From: DASTRU01 sp035761045
GTDB taxonomy: Bacteria > Pseudomonadota > Gammaproteobacteria > Burkholderiales > Burkholderiaceae_E
Assembly: GCA_035761045.1 (NCBI GenBank)
Contig: DASTRU010000272.1
Span: 1 to 34,055 of the forward strand
Direction of reading: 5' to 3'
Length of the DNA stretch: 34,055 bases
Position 1 is the first letter of the stretch. Each line of letters opens with the position of its first letter. Of the stretch, positions 16,843 to 25,057 are shown in pieces. Position numbers and translations under genes: made by a program. The notes beneath the pieces are model-generated. The model had not been told where the DNA came from. It worked only from the letters and a program-made list of their open reading frames with translations, and searched no databases.

Positions 16843-16851
16843 TGCTATAAG
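16843..16851 (+). promoter_or_regulatory. Candidate extended -10 promoter for the AAA15-RloB cassette
   Basis: TGCTATAAG resembles an extended -10 element (TGn followed by TATAAT-like). It lies in the AT-rich 100-base gap between ampG and the ATPase gene, about 70 bases before the start. No good -35 is visible, which is normal for extended -10 promoters. A second possible -10, CATAAT at 16882-16887, overlaps the inverted repeat described next. Confidence 0.35.
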
Positions 16852-16865
16852 AAAATAAATCCTAT

Positions 16866-16886
16866 TTATGCAGAAAAAATGCATAA
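16866..16886. promoter_or_regulatory. Inverted repeat upstream of the AAA15-RloB cassette
   Basis: TTATGCA and TGCATAA form a perfect 7-base inverted repeat with a 7-base spacer. It lies between the candidate promoter and the ATPase start at 16921. The position would suit an operator controlling the cassette. No regulator gene is present in the cassette, so any repressor would have to come from elsewhere, or one of the two products would have to regulate itself. Confidence 0.35.
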
Positions 16887-16920
16887 TAAGCGGGTAAATA
16901 TTGTTTTGGCTGGATTATTA

Positions 16921-18189
16921 ATGCTGGTCGAATTCCGCGTCGAAAATTTTCGCTCGTTACATAACGAGCAAGTGTTGAGTCTCGTCGCTTCAAAGGACAA
17001 AACGCTTCGGGACACTCACACCATCACGACTGGTGTGAACGCAACCCCAGCGTTATTACGTAGCGCCGTGATCTACGGCGCGAATGCCAGCGGTAAGTCC
17101 AACCTTATCAAGGCATTGCAGTACATGCGCGGCGTGGTGATCGAGTCCGCCACCGTCATTCAACCTGGACAAGCGTTTGGGGTGCAACCGTTTCGTTTGA
17201 ATAACGACGCCGTACAACAACCCACCGAGTTTGAAGTGACGTTTCTACTCGACCAAGTGAGGTATCAGTACGGCTTTGCAATGACGACGCATCGCATCGT
17301 CAAAGAATACTTATTGGTTTACAGAGCATTCAAACCACAGCGTTGGTTCGAACGCCACTTTGATGCGGATACGGGAAAGGATGTTTACGAATTTGGGCCG
17401 GGTTTGAAAGGGCCAAAGAACGTATGGGAAGGAGCCACGCGTGCTAATTCCCTGTTCCTTTCGATGGCCGTTCAATTGAATAGCGAGCCATTAAGACCTG
17501 TATTTGATTGGTTTCTTAATCGGTTGGTGATCTTCAACGAAATTTCACCGCTTGCTCCACATGTGTCGATGCACATGCTTCGTGAAGACGATCGGCGCAA
17601 AGCCATTTGTGATTTTCTCGCGCGGGCGGACATCAGCATCGCCGACATTGAGGTGGTGACCAGCAAGAAACCGGGGCACGTCGTGCATTTCGATTTGGCG
17701 ACGGGCGCATCGGAGGTGCGCAACGAAGAGGTGGAAGAAAACCAATTACGTTTTCATCACGTCACCGAAAGCGGTACGGCGGTATTTGGGTTGAATGACG
17801 AATCTAGTGGTACACGCAATCTGTTGTTTCTTGCAGGCCCAGTGCTAGATATCGTTAATAAAGGATTAACGCTCGTGATCGACGAGCTTGATAGCAGCTT
17901 GCACACCTTATTAGTGCGCGAGCTCGTGCGTTTATTCCATCGCCCGGACGTCAACACGCAAGGCGCGCAGCTTATTTTCACCACGCACGACACCGCATTA
18001 CTCGATGCGCATGGCTTGTTTAGACGGGACCAAGTTTGGTTTGTCGAGAAAAAGAAAGATCAAAGTTCTGAGTTGTTTGGGTTGCTCGACTTCAGTCCTC
18101 GTAAGCACGAAGCTTTAGAGCGCGGATATTTGCAAGGTCGTTATGGCGGCGTGCCCGTGCTTGATCAAATGCGGGGAGTGTCGAGTTAA
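16921..18189 (+). CDS. AAA15/COG1106-type ABC-like ATPase (RloA/AbiLi-like), putative phage defence
   Basis: This is a 422-residue ATPase. The N-terminus, MLVEFRVENFRSL, is the classic start of AAA15/COG1106 proteins. Walker A is G53-ANASGKS60. The C-terminal half has an ABC-like signature ESSGTR (294-299), Walker B ending in D321-E322 (LVIDELDSSLH) and the switch His H356 in TTHD. Proteins of this type partner with small nucleases or RloB proteins in defence systems such as AbiL and RloAB. The start at 16921 matches the family; an in-frame ATG at 16879 would add 14 residues. The stop overlaps the rloB-like start (TAATG). Codons are visibly more AT-rich than in ampG or xth, which suggests recent transfer. 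The defence role is inferred. Confidence 0.85.
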   Translation: MLVEFRVENFRSLHNEQVLSLVASKDKTLRDTHTITTGVNATPALLRSAVIYGANASGKSNLIKALQYMRGVVIESATVIQPGQAFGVQPFRLNNDAVQQPTEFEVTFLLDQVRYQYGFAMTTHRIVKEYLLVYRAFKPQRWFERHFDADTGKDVYEFGPGLKGPKNVWEGATRANSLFLSMAVQLNSEPLRPVFDWFLNRLVIFNEISPLAPHVSMHMLREDDRRKAICDFLARADISIADIEVVTSKKPGHVVHFDLATGASEVRNEEVEENQLRFHHVTESGTAVFGLNDESSGTRNLLFLAGPVLDIVNKGLTLVIDELDSSLHTLLVRELVRLFHRPDVNTQGAQLIFTTHDTALLDAHGLFRRDQVWFVEKKKDQSSELFGLLDFSPRKHEALERGYLQGRYGGVPVLDQMRGVSS

Positions 18190-18872
18190 TGGCGCGCGAC
18201 CACAGTCCACGCGAACGACAGCGACTACAGCTTGAGCGCAAGAAACAAGGGCAACGCGCGAATTTTGAACGCATCCTTATCGTGTCCGAAGGTAGCAAGA
18301 CCGAGCCGCTGTATTTCAATGAAATTCGAATCGATCAACGAATTCCTACGACCAATATTGCCGTCGTACCGAGCGCCTTTGGTACCGAGCCTTTGCAAGT
18401 GGTGAAGTACGCAAGGCAGCTGTTTGAGTGTGGAGACTCGTACCGAAGCATTGAACCGCGCGCATTTGAACGAGTATTTGCGGTGTTCGATCGCGATGAC
18501 CATCGAACCTACTTTGACGCATTGAAATTAGCTGAGTCGCTTAATAACAAACTCCGAAACGACGATAAACAACCCATTTCCTTTCAAGCCGTCGCGTCCA
18601 TTCCCAGCTTTGCGTTATGGCTGTTGCTTCATTACGAGGATATTGGGGCGCCTTTGCGTCGTGACGAAGTTATGCAGCGTTTGAAGCGTCATTTAGTCGA
18701 CTATGAAAAAGGACAAGGCGGCATTTATGCATCGACGCGAAAGCGTCTAACAACCGCCACGCAACGTGCCGCACGGTTAGCCGCTCAATCCAACGCGTAC
18801 GCCGACGGCGAGCCTTACACCGGTATTCCTGACGTCATTAATGTGTTGCTGGCATTAAGCGCATCGAATTGA
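18189..18872 (+). CDS. rloB: RloB-family protein, TOPRIM-like partner of the AAA15 ATPase
   Basis: This is a 227-residue protein of the RloB family (PF13707), the AbiLii type. The N-terminus is very basic and Arg/Gln-rich. Family features are visible: ILIVSEGSKTEPLYF (30-43, with E34 and E39), VFDRDDH (98-105, with D101 and D103) and SIPSFALWLLLHYED (137-151). The last is normally close to SNPxFELWLLLHF; here the position usually occupied by Glu is A142. The acidic residues suggest a metal-dependent TOPRIM-like nuclease, which is unproven. The start codon overlaps the ATPase stop by one base, so the two are translated together. The xth gene ends 18 bases downstream on the other strand. Confidence 0.83.
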   Translation: MARDHSPRERQRLQLERKKQGQRANFERILIVSEGSKTEPLYFNEIRIDQRIPTTNIAVVPSAFGTEPLQVVKYARQLFECGDSYRSIEPRAFERVFAVFDRDDHRTYFDALKLAESLNNKLRNDDKQPISFQAVASIPSFALWLLLHYEDIGAPLRRDEVMQRLKRHLVDYEKGQGGIYASTRKRLTTATQRAARLAAQSNAYADGEPYTGIPDVINVLLALSASN

Positions 18873-18889
18873 TTGGCCTCGCACACGCG

Positions 18890-19684
18890 TTAAAACTCCA
18901 CGTCGTAATCAATCGTCAACGGCGCATGGTCGCTAAACCGTTCCGCCGTATAAATGCTCGCCTGCTTCGCGCGTGCCGCGATGCCAGGTGTCGCGATTTG
19001 ATAGTCGATGCGCCACCCGACGTTCTTCGCGCGCGCCTGGCCACGTTGGCTCCACCAGGTGTATTGCTCGGGCCGCGGATCAAGCGCGCGAAACACATCG
19101 ACAAAGCCGAGTTCGTCGAACACATGCGTAAGCCACGCGCGTTCCTCGGGCAGAAAGCCCGAGTTCTTTAAATTGCCGCGCCAGTTTTTTAAATCGATTT
19201 CCTTGTGCGCAATGTTCCAATCGCCGCACAACACGATCTCGCGGCCGCTATCGCGTAATTGCACGAGGTGCGGCAAGAACGCGTCGAGAAATCGAAACTT
19301 GGCTTGTTGGCGTTCCTCGCTGCTCGACCCCGATGGCAAGTACAGCGAGACGACCGCGAGCTTGAGCGCGCCAATGTCCAAGCGCGCTTCGAGATAACGC
19401 CCTTCGGCATCAAACTCCTCGTGCCCAAAGCCCGCGATCGTTTCAATCATCGGCAAGGCGCTATGCAATCCAACGCCCGAATACCCTTTTTTCTGCGCGT
19501 AATGAAATCGGCCTTCAAGCGTGGTGCCGGTCGGTCGAATGAAATGCGGCGCTAAATCCGCTTCCTGCGCCTTGAGTTCTTGCGTGCAGACGATATGCGG
19601 GTTGTGCGAGGCCAGCCATTGAAAAAAACCTTTGGTGGCGGCCGAACGAATACCGTTGAGATTGGCTGTGACGATACGCAACAT
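18890..19684 (-). CDS. xth: Exodeoxyribonuclease III (AP endonuclease)
   Basis: This is a 264-residue enzyme of the exonuclease III/APE1 family, which cuts DNA at abasic sites and trims blocked 3' ends in base-excision repair. The catalytic set is complete: N8, E36 (CTQELKAQ), Y115, D155 and N157 (GDWNIAH), D227 (RIDYQI) and the final D252-H253 pair (SDHAP). I start at 19684 (MLRIVTANLNG) because this is the conserved N-terminus; the open frame extends 74 residues upstream with an unrelated basic sequence. The gene is divergent from pyrE, with 145 bases between. Confidence 0.95.
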   Translation of the reverse strand: MLRIVTANLNGIRSAATKGFFQWLASHNPHIVCTQELKAQEADLAPHFIRPTGTTLEGRFHYAQKKGYSGVGLHSALPMIETIAGFGHEEFDAEGRYLEARLDIGALKLAVVSLYLPSGSSSEERQQAKFRFLDAFLPHLVQLRDSGREIVLCGDWNIAHKEIDLKNWRGNLKNSGFLPEERAWLTHVFDELGFVDVFRALDPRPEQYTWWSQRGQARAKNVGWRIDYQIATPGIAARAKQASIYTAERFSDHAPLTIDYDVEF

Positions 19685-19817
19685 GTGAGTCGGGAAGTGA
19701 GAACCATGCCACGTCCATGCGTTGGGCGTGGCGAGCGCGCATTGTGCGCGAGCCGATCCGATTCGCGATAATCCACGCCTTATGTGAAGACGCGCCTTTG
19801 CGCTTCTCGCACGTTTT

Positions 19818-19832
19818 GGAGATTTTTTCTTG
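19818..19832 (+). promoter_or_regulatory. Ribosome binding site that supports a TTG start for pyrE
   Basis: GGAG at 19818-19821 is followed by eight bases, mostly T, and then TTG. No ATG or GTG lies near it in frame before the conserved protein sequence begins. The rare start codon would lower translation of pyrE and of the coupled downstream gene. Confidence 0.55.
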
Positions 19833-20537
19833 AGCGATTTCCGCCAACGATTCATCGCCTTCGCGCTACGCAACGGCGTGCTGCGCTTCGGCGAGTTCAC
19901 AACCAAGGCTGGCCGGTTGTCGCCTTACTTTTTCAACGCGGGCTTGTTCAATTCGGGCAAGGCCTTGAGTGAAGTCGCCGGTTTTTATGCCGATACCTTG
20001 TTGAACGCCGAGACCCGTCACGGTTTGCGCTTCGATATGTTGTATGGGCCCGCGTATAAGGGCATCACGCTGGCGTCGGCGACCGCGGTCGCGTTGGCCG
20101 CGCGCGGGCGCGACGTGCCGTTCGCCTTCAATCGCAAGGAAGCAAAAGACCATGGCGAGGGCGGAACGGTGATCGGCGCGCCGCTTCAAGGCCGCGTGGT
20201 GATCGTCGACGACGTGATCTCAGCCGGTACTTCGGTGCGCGAATCGGTCGCGCTTATTCGCGCGGCGGGCGCCGAGCCAGTGGCGGTGTTGCTCGCGCTC
20301 GATCGCATGGAACGGGGCGGCAACGCGGTGGACGTGCACGCGTTGTCTGCCGTGCAAGAAGTGCGTAACGAATTTGGCTTGCCCGTGCATGCGATCGCGA
20401 CGCTGGACGATCTGCTCGCCTATCTCGATGCGAGCGCCGATCCGGTGCTCGTCGAGCATCGAGCGCGGGTCGCGGATTACCGCGCGCGCTATGGCGTGCG
20501 CCAAGACGATGTGGCTTTACTAGGGAACGCACCATGA
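19830..20537 (+). CDS. pyrE: Orotate phosphoribosyltransferase
   Basis: This is a 235-residue enzyme that joins orotate to PRPP to give OMP in pyrimidine synthesis. The PRPP-binding motif is VVIVDDVISAGTS (about residues 108-120). YGPAYKGI and the flexible-loop FNRKEAKDHGEGG (residues 90-102) are conserved. The start is a TTG at 19830, preceded by GGAG at 19818-19821 with eight bases between. The next residues (MSDFRQRFI) fit family N-termini, so the rare start appears real. The region between xth and pyrE holds a possible -10, GATAAT at 19767-19772. The stop overlaps the next gene as ATGA. Confidence 0.94.
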   Translation: MSDFRQRFIAFALRNGVLRFGEFTTKAGRLSPYFFNAGLFNSGKALSEVAGFYADTLLNAETRHGLRFDMLYGPAYKGITLASATAVALAARGRDVPFAFNRKEAKDHGEGGTVIGAPLQGRVVIVDDVISAGTSVRESVALIRAAGAEPVAVLLALDRMERGGNAVDVHALSAVQEVRNEFGLPVHAIATLDDLLAYLDASADPVLVEHRARVADYRARYGVRQDDVALLGNAP

Positions 20538-21190
20538 CGACTTCAACGATTCGATTCACGTGGCGGTTTGTGCTTTTGGCGGGCATGAGCGCGGCGGCCT
20601 TCGCGCAAACGCCGCCGGCGACGAGCATGGGCGGCGCGGCGTATTACAGCTGCCGTACCGCGTCGGGCCGGTTGGTCACCTCGGACCGTCCGATCATGGA
20701 ATGCATGGACCGCGAACAACGCGCGCATAACGCCGACGGTTCGGTGCGCAACGTGATCGCCGCGCCGCTCACGCCCGAACAAAAAGCCGCGCGCGAGGAA
20801 GAGGCGCGTCAAAAGGCCGAAGCGGCCAAACGCGCCGACGAACAAAAGCGCCGCGACGTGATCTTGCTATCGAGTTATTCGTCGGTTGAAGGCTTGGAGC
20901 GCGCGCGCGAGCGTGCGTTGGGCGATACCAAATCGTTGATCGAGAAGTCGCGCCAACGACTGGCCGAGCTCGAGAAGGAGCGCAAGGCGCTCGACGCCGA
21001 GCGCGGGTTTTACACCAAGGAAAAGCTCCCCGCGACGGTTCAACGCAAGATCGACGACAACGCGTTCGCGATCAAGTACGAAACCGATGCGCAAGCGCGC
21101 CGGCAAGAAGACATCGCGAAGATCAACCAACGCTACGACGCCGACAAGGCGCGATTGGTCGAGTTGCTGAATCAGCCGGTGCGCAAGTAA
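20534..21190 (+). CDS. DUF4124 domain-containing exported protein, coiled coil
   Basis: This is a 218-residue protein of unknown function. A signal peptide covers about residues 1-24 (ends AAFAQ). A DUF4124-like segment follows at about 35-60, with YYSCRTASGRLVTSDRP and a second Cys in ECMDRE; such domains often form a disulphide. Residues 75-215 are charged and rich in Glu, Lys, Arg and Ala, probably a long coiled coil, so the mature protein is likely periplasmic. It is translationally coupled to pyrE (ATGA), although no link with pyrimidine synthesis is evident. It is convergent with rodA. Confidence 0.8.
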   Translation: MTTSTIRFTWRFVLLAGMSAAAFAQTPPATSMGGAAYYSCRTASGRLVTSDRPIMECMDREQRAHNADGSVRNVIAAPLTPEQKAAREEEARQKAEAAKRADEQKRRDVILLSSYSSVEGLERARERALGDTKSLIEKSRQRLAELEKERKALDAERGFYTKEKLPATVQRKIDDNAFAIKYETDAQARRQEDIAKINQRYDADKARLVELLNQPVRK

Positions 21191-21208
21191 GTCACGAACG
21201 GGCGTGGC

Positions 21209-22318
21209 TTAGCTTTGCACCAGCGTGCGATGACGCTGAATGCTCATCAGCATGCCAAGCCCGATCGCAAGCGTGACCATGGCCGTGCCGCCATAACTCA
21301 TGAGCGGCAACGGCACGCCGACGACGGGCAAGATGCCGCTGACCATGCCCATGTTCACGAACGCGTACATGAACAAAATCAGCGTGACCGCGCCAGCCAG
21401 CAAGCGCGAGAACAAGGTCGGCGCGGCGGCGGCGATCATGAGTGAGCGCAAGATCAACGCGACATACACCGTCACCAGCACTACGTTGCCGACAAGCCCG
21501 AATTCTTCGGAATAGACGCTGAAGATGAAGTCGGTCGTGCGCTCGGGAATGAATTCAAGATGCGTTTGCGTGCCTTGCATCCAACCTTTGCCGAATAGGC
21601 CGCCCGAACCAATCGCGATCGTGCTTTGAATGATGTGAAAGCCCTTGCCCAAAGGGTCGGACGTGGGGTCGAGCAGCGTGATGACGCGTTGGCGTTGATA
21701 GTCGTGCAGCAAGGTCCAGATCACCGGCAAGCTCGCGAGCCCCGCGACGCCCATGCCGACGATGATCTTCCATGACAAGCCCGCGAAAAAAATAACCGAG
21801 AAGCCCGCGCCAAACACCAGCACCGCGGTGCCAAGATCGGGCTGACGCAAGATCAAGCCGGTCGGGATCGCAAGCAATACGGCGGCAATCGCGAAGTCGC
21901 GCATTTGCAAGACCGCCTCGCGCTTATGGAAGTACCACGCAAGCATGAGCGGCAGGCCGATCTTCAACATCTCGCTGGGTTGAATGACGAGCGGGCCGAT
22001 ATCAAGCCAACGGCGCGCGCCTTTCTTCACCAATCCAAACACCGCCACCGCCACCAATAAGGCCACGCCCGCCGCATACACCGGCACCGCGATGCGCATG
22101 AGGGCTTGCGGACTAATGTTCGCGCAAATCCACATCACCAAAAACGCGAACATGAAGTTGCGCAAATGGCCTTCGAATCGTCCCGTGAAGTCGTAAGCGC
22201 TCGACGCCATGGTGATGATCGACAACACCGCCAATGTGCCGGTGATCAACAGCAGCGGCGCGTCGAACACGTCAAGCCATGATTTGACCAAGGGCCAGAT
22301 CGGTCGGCGTTGCATCAT
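21209..22318 (-). CDS. rodA: RodA, SEDS peptidoglycan glycosyltransferase of the elongasome
   Basis: This is a 369-residue polytopic membrane protein of the SEDS family. RodA polymerises glycan strands in the Rod complex with its partner PBP2. About ten hydrophobic segments are visible. Conserved features include KKGARRWLDIG (98-108), QPSEMLKI (113-120), LRQPDLGTA (158-165) and FIPERTTDF (256-264); D263 corresponds to the essential Asp of E. coli RodA. Two ATGs are adjacent, at 22318 and 22315. It follows mrdA by three bases, so the two partner enzymes are made together. It is the last gene of the mreBCD-mrdA-rodA run. Confidence 0.95.
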   Translation of the reverse strand: MMQRRPIWPLVKSWLDVFDAPLLLITGTLAVLSIITMASSAYDFTGRFEGHLRNFMFAFLVMWICANISPQALMRIAVPVYAAGVALLVAVAVFGLVKKGARRWLDIGPLVIQPSEMLKIGLPLMLAWYFHKREAVLQMRDFAIAAVLLAIPTGLILRQPDLGTAVLVFGAGFSVIFFAGLSWKIIVGMGVAGLASLPVIWTLLHDYQRQRVITLLDPTSDPLGKGFHIIQSTIAIGSGGLFGKGWMQGTQTHLEFIPERTTDFIFSVYSEEFGLVGNVVLVTVYVALILRSLMIAAAAPTLFSRLLAGAVTLILFMYAFVNMGMVSGILPVVGVPLPLMSYGGTAMVTLAIGLGMLMSIQRHRTLVQS

Positions 22319-22321
22319 GGC

Positions 22322-24289
22322 TTACTCTTCCTTGGTGATGTCGGGCGTGGCGGGCGCGGGTAAGCCCAGTTGTTCGCTGGTGAGGCCTTGTTCGGGATCC
22401 ACCGCCTCGCCGTTTGGCCGCACGAGTCCGGTGCCGTCGAAGGTTTCGGGAAGCTTGCCGAGCAACCAGTAATCGAACACCGCGCGTGCGATCGGCGCGG
22501 CCGACTTGGAGCCGAAGCCACCGTTTTCCACGATCAAGGCCAAGGCGATCTTGGGGTTGTCGGCCGGCGCGAACGCCATGTAAAGCGAATGGTCGCGAAA
22601 GCGCTCGGGCGTTAATGCCTCGTTGTACTTCTCGCCTTGCTTGATGCCAATCACCTGCGCCGTTCCCGTCTTACCCGCGGCTTGATACGGCGCGCCTTGA
22701 AAGGCCGCGGCCGCCGTGCCGAAGCGATTGACGTCGACCATCGCGGCTTTGACGAAATCAATGTTCTCGCGCTTAAGTGGAATGGTGTAGCTCTGGCTTG
22801 GCACCGTCAGCGTTTTCTCGCCGGTTTTAATGTCCTCGACTTGCTTGACCAAGTGCGGCTTCATCGCCACGCCGTTGTTCGCGAGGATCGAGGTTGCGTT
22901 GGCGAGCTGCAAGATCGTGAAGCTGTTGTAGCCCTGGCCGATGCCGATCGAAATCGTTTCGCCCGCATACCATTGCTTGGCCTCGGGCCGCTTGAAGGCC
23001 TCGCGCTTCCAACGCGTGGACGGCAATATCCCGCGCTTTTCGCCTTCGACATCGATGCCCGTAAGCTGCCCAAAGCTAAACGGCTTCATGAAGTCGTGAA
23101 TCGTGTCCACGCCTAAGTCGTTCGCCAGCATGTAGTAGTAGGTGTCGGAACTCACCACGATGGATTTCTTTAAATCCACCGTGCCGTGTCCGCCGGGTTT
23201 GGAGTCGCGAAATTGCCGGCCGCCAAACATGAAGTACCCCGGATCGCTAATCGTGCTGTTGAAGTTGCGCTTGCCGGTTTCAAGCGCCGCTAGCGCCATG
23301 AAGGGTTTGTAGGTGGAGCCCGGTGGGTACAGTCCGCGCAAGGGGCGGTTGAGCAACGGTTTATCCGGGTCGCCGTTGAGCATCTCCCAGTTCTGCGGAT
23401 CGATGCCTTCCACGAATAAGTTGGGATCGAACGTTGGCTTGCTGACGAAGGCGATGACATCGCCCGAGGCTGGCTCGATCGCCACCAACGCGCCCTTACG
23501 CTCGCCAAACATTTGCTCGACCATGCGTTGCAGTTTCACGTCGATCGACAACTGCAAGTTGTTACCCGGAATGGCGGGCTTGGTCGACAAGGTGCGCATG
23601 GGCCGCCCGCCCGCCGAGACTTCGACTTCGGCCGTGCCCGTCGTGCCGTGCAATTCCTTCTCGTAACTTTGCTCGACGCCGACCTTACCGATGTATTGCG
23701 TGCCGATGTAGTCGGACGCGTCTTCCCAAGTATCGATGCGTTCTTGGTCGCGCGCCGAGATGCGACCGATATAGCCAATCACATGCGACGCGGTTTCGCC
23801 CAAGGGATATTCGCGAAACAAACGCGCGCGAATTTCCACGCCGGGAAACCGAAACCGTTGCGCGGCGAATTTCGCGACATCCTCGTCGCTTAGGCGCGTG
23901 CGAATCGGTAAGGAATCAAACGACTTCGATTCTTCCAACAGCTTCTTAAACGAGCGGCGATGGCGCGGTTGAATGTCCACCACCTGCGCGAGTTCATCGA
24001 TTAGGCCATCGATCGGTCCGGTGATTTTCGACGGCGTGATTTCAAGCGTGTAAGCCGAATAATTACGCGCGAGCACGATGCCGTTGCGATCAACGATCAA
24101 CCCGCGTTGGGGCGGCACCGGCACGACCGAGATGCGGTTGTCCTCGGCTTGCGAGTGGTATTGGTCGTAGCGCCACACTTGCAACCATACGAAGCGCGCG
24201 ATCAACAAACCAAAGCACCCTAGCATCACCAAGCTTGCGACCAATAAGCGCAAACGGAATCGGCGCAGTTCGCGTTCGGTGTCGCGCAT
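22322..24289 (-). CDS. mrdA: Penicillin-binding protein 2 (elongasome transpeptidase)
   Basis: This is a 655-residue class B penicillin-binding protein that cross-links peptidoglycan during rod elongation, with RodA. One N-terminal membrane segment lies at about residues 14-38. It is followed by the pedestal domain (RGLIVDRNG, SHVIGYIGR) and the transpeptidase domain with S325-TYK328, S380-S-D382 and K540-TG. All three catalytic motifs are intact. I start at 24289 (MRDTERELRRFR) because family N-termini are short and basic at this point; ATGs at 24301 and 24358 are also in frame. No strong Shine-Dalgarno distinguishes them. Confidence 0.94.
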   Translation of the reverse strand: MRDTERELRRFRLRLLVASLVMLGCFGLLIARFVWLQVWRYDQYHSQAEDNRISVVPVPPQRGLIVDRNGIVLARNYSAYTLEITPSKITGPIDGLIDELAQVVDIQPRHRRSFKKLLEESKSFDSLPIRTRLSDEDVAKFAAQRFRFPGVEIRARLFREYPLGETASHVIGYIGRISARDQERIDTWEDASDYIGTQYIGKVGVEQSYEKELHGTTGTAEVEVSAGGRPMRTLSTKPAIPGNNLQLSIDVKLQRMVEQMFGERKGALVAIEPASGDVIAFVSKPTFDPNLFVEGIDPQNWEMLNGDPDKPLLNRPLRGLYPPGSTYKPFMALAALETGKRNFNSTISDPGYFMFGGRQFRDSKPGGHGTVDLKKSIVVSSDTYYYMLANDLGVDTIHDFMKPFSFGQLTGIDVEGEKRGILPSTRWKREAFKRPEAKQWYAGETISIGIGQGYNSFTILQLANATSILANNGVAMKPHLVKQVEDIKTGEKTLTVPSQSYTIPLKRENIDFVKAAMVDVNRFGTAAAAFQGAPYQAAGKTGTAQVIGIKQGEKYNEALTPERFRDHSLYMAFAPADNPKIALALIVENGGFGSKSAAPIARAVFDYWLLGKLPETFDGTGLVRPNGEAVDPEQGLTSEQLGLPAPATPDITKEE

Positions 24290-24514
24290 GGCGCCACGCA
24301 TGCCAAAACCAGCGCCGCCAAACGGCGATGAATGCGAGGAAGAACGAGCAGAGCGCACAGGTGGCGGATGAATGGTGAAGACGGGCCGCGACGGCTACGT
24401 CTTGTTCAACGAACTAAACGGGAGGTCAGCATTCTAGAGCGCACGCTCACGCATGCGGCTCGATTTCTCCACGGTGTTGGCGTAACGATGTATTCCAAAC
24501 CCGGCGAGTGAAAT
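24290..24514. other. 225-base gap between mreD and mrdA
   Basis: No convincing gene is seen here. The mrdA frame stays open to 24358, and a minus-strand open frame of 86 codons crosses into mreD, but neither resembles a protein. The gap is large for this otherwise compact operon and could hold an internal promoter for mrdA-rodA; I cannot point to convincing -35/-10 elements. Confidence 0.4.
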
Positions 24515-25057
24515 TTAGAGCGGACGATTTTCGTCTCGGTCGATCGAACGCCGTTGCGGAGCCAGTAGTAATACGGTGACCAGTGGCCAAAGCAGCGTGG
24601 CCACCGGGCTTTGCAATAAAGCCATCGGCCCCGGAAACGCGGCGCCCGCGAACAGGCGAATCGCAAGCGTCACGAATTGCGCGAACATCAACAGCGGCAG
24701 CACGTACACCATCTGCCCCGGCACGCTGACCCACAACACGCGTCGATGCAGCGTGATGGCGCCATACGACAGCAAGGTGTAGGCCAAGGCATGCTCGCCA
24801 AGCAACGCGGCGTCGTGCACGTCCATGGCCAGCCCCAACATGAAGGCGATGCCAATGCCCACCTTACGAGGTTGATGCACATTCCAAAACACCAACACCA
24901 GCGCGACCCAATCCGGCACGCCCCAATAGCCGCCCGTGGGCAGCAGATTGAGCATGAAAGCGCCCACCAGCGATAGCGCGATGAACAGCCGCGACACCGG
25001 CAGCAAGATGTAATGCGGCTTGCCCACGCCGCCGCGGTCGAACGCGCGTGAGTTCAT
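24515..25057 (-). CDS. mreD: MreD, rod-shape-determining membrane protein
   Basis: This is a 180-residue polytopic membrane protein with about five hydrophobic segments. MreD is part of the MreBCD complex that positions wall synthesis for rod shape. Recognisable stretches are LLPTGGYWGVPDWVALVLVFW, near residues 39-59, and GLAMDVHDAALLGEHALAY, near residues 75-93, both typical of betaproteobacterial MreD. Its ATG overlaps the mreC stop (ATGA). Length is normal for the family. Confidence 0.93.
   Translation of the reverse strand: MNSRAFDRGGVGKPHYILLPVSRLFIALSLVGAFMLNLLPTGGYWGVPDWVALVLVFWNVHQPRKVGIGIAFMLGLAMDVHDAALLGEHALAYTLLSYGAITLHRRVLWVSVPGQMVYVLPLLMFAQFVTLAIRLFAGAAFPGPMALLQSPVATLLWPLVTVLLLAPQRRSIDRDENRPL

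Noticed and set aside
16666..16920. Upstream extension of the AAA15 ATPase to 16666
   Set aside because: It would run antisense into ampG. The family N-terminus begins at 16921, and the 100 bases before it look like a promoter region.
19750..19765. Hairpin-like CGCGCA/TGCGCG in the xth-pyrE gap as an attenuator
   Set aside because: It is short, found about 90 bases before pyrE without a T-run, and is of a type common by chance in this sequence.
19685..19906. Upstream extension of xth
   Set aside because: It would add 74 basic residues before the conserved MLRIVTANLNG and cross the pyrE start on the other strand.
24406..24734. Minus-strand open frames in the gap between mreD and mrdA
   Set aside because: They overlap mreD in another frame and have no recognisable protein features.
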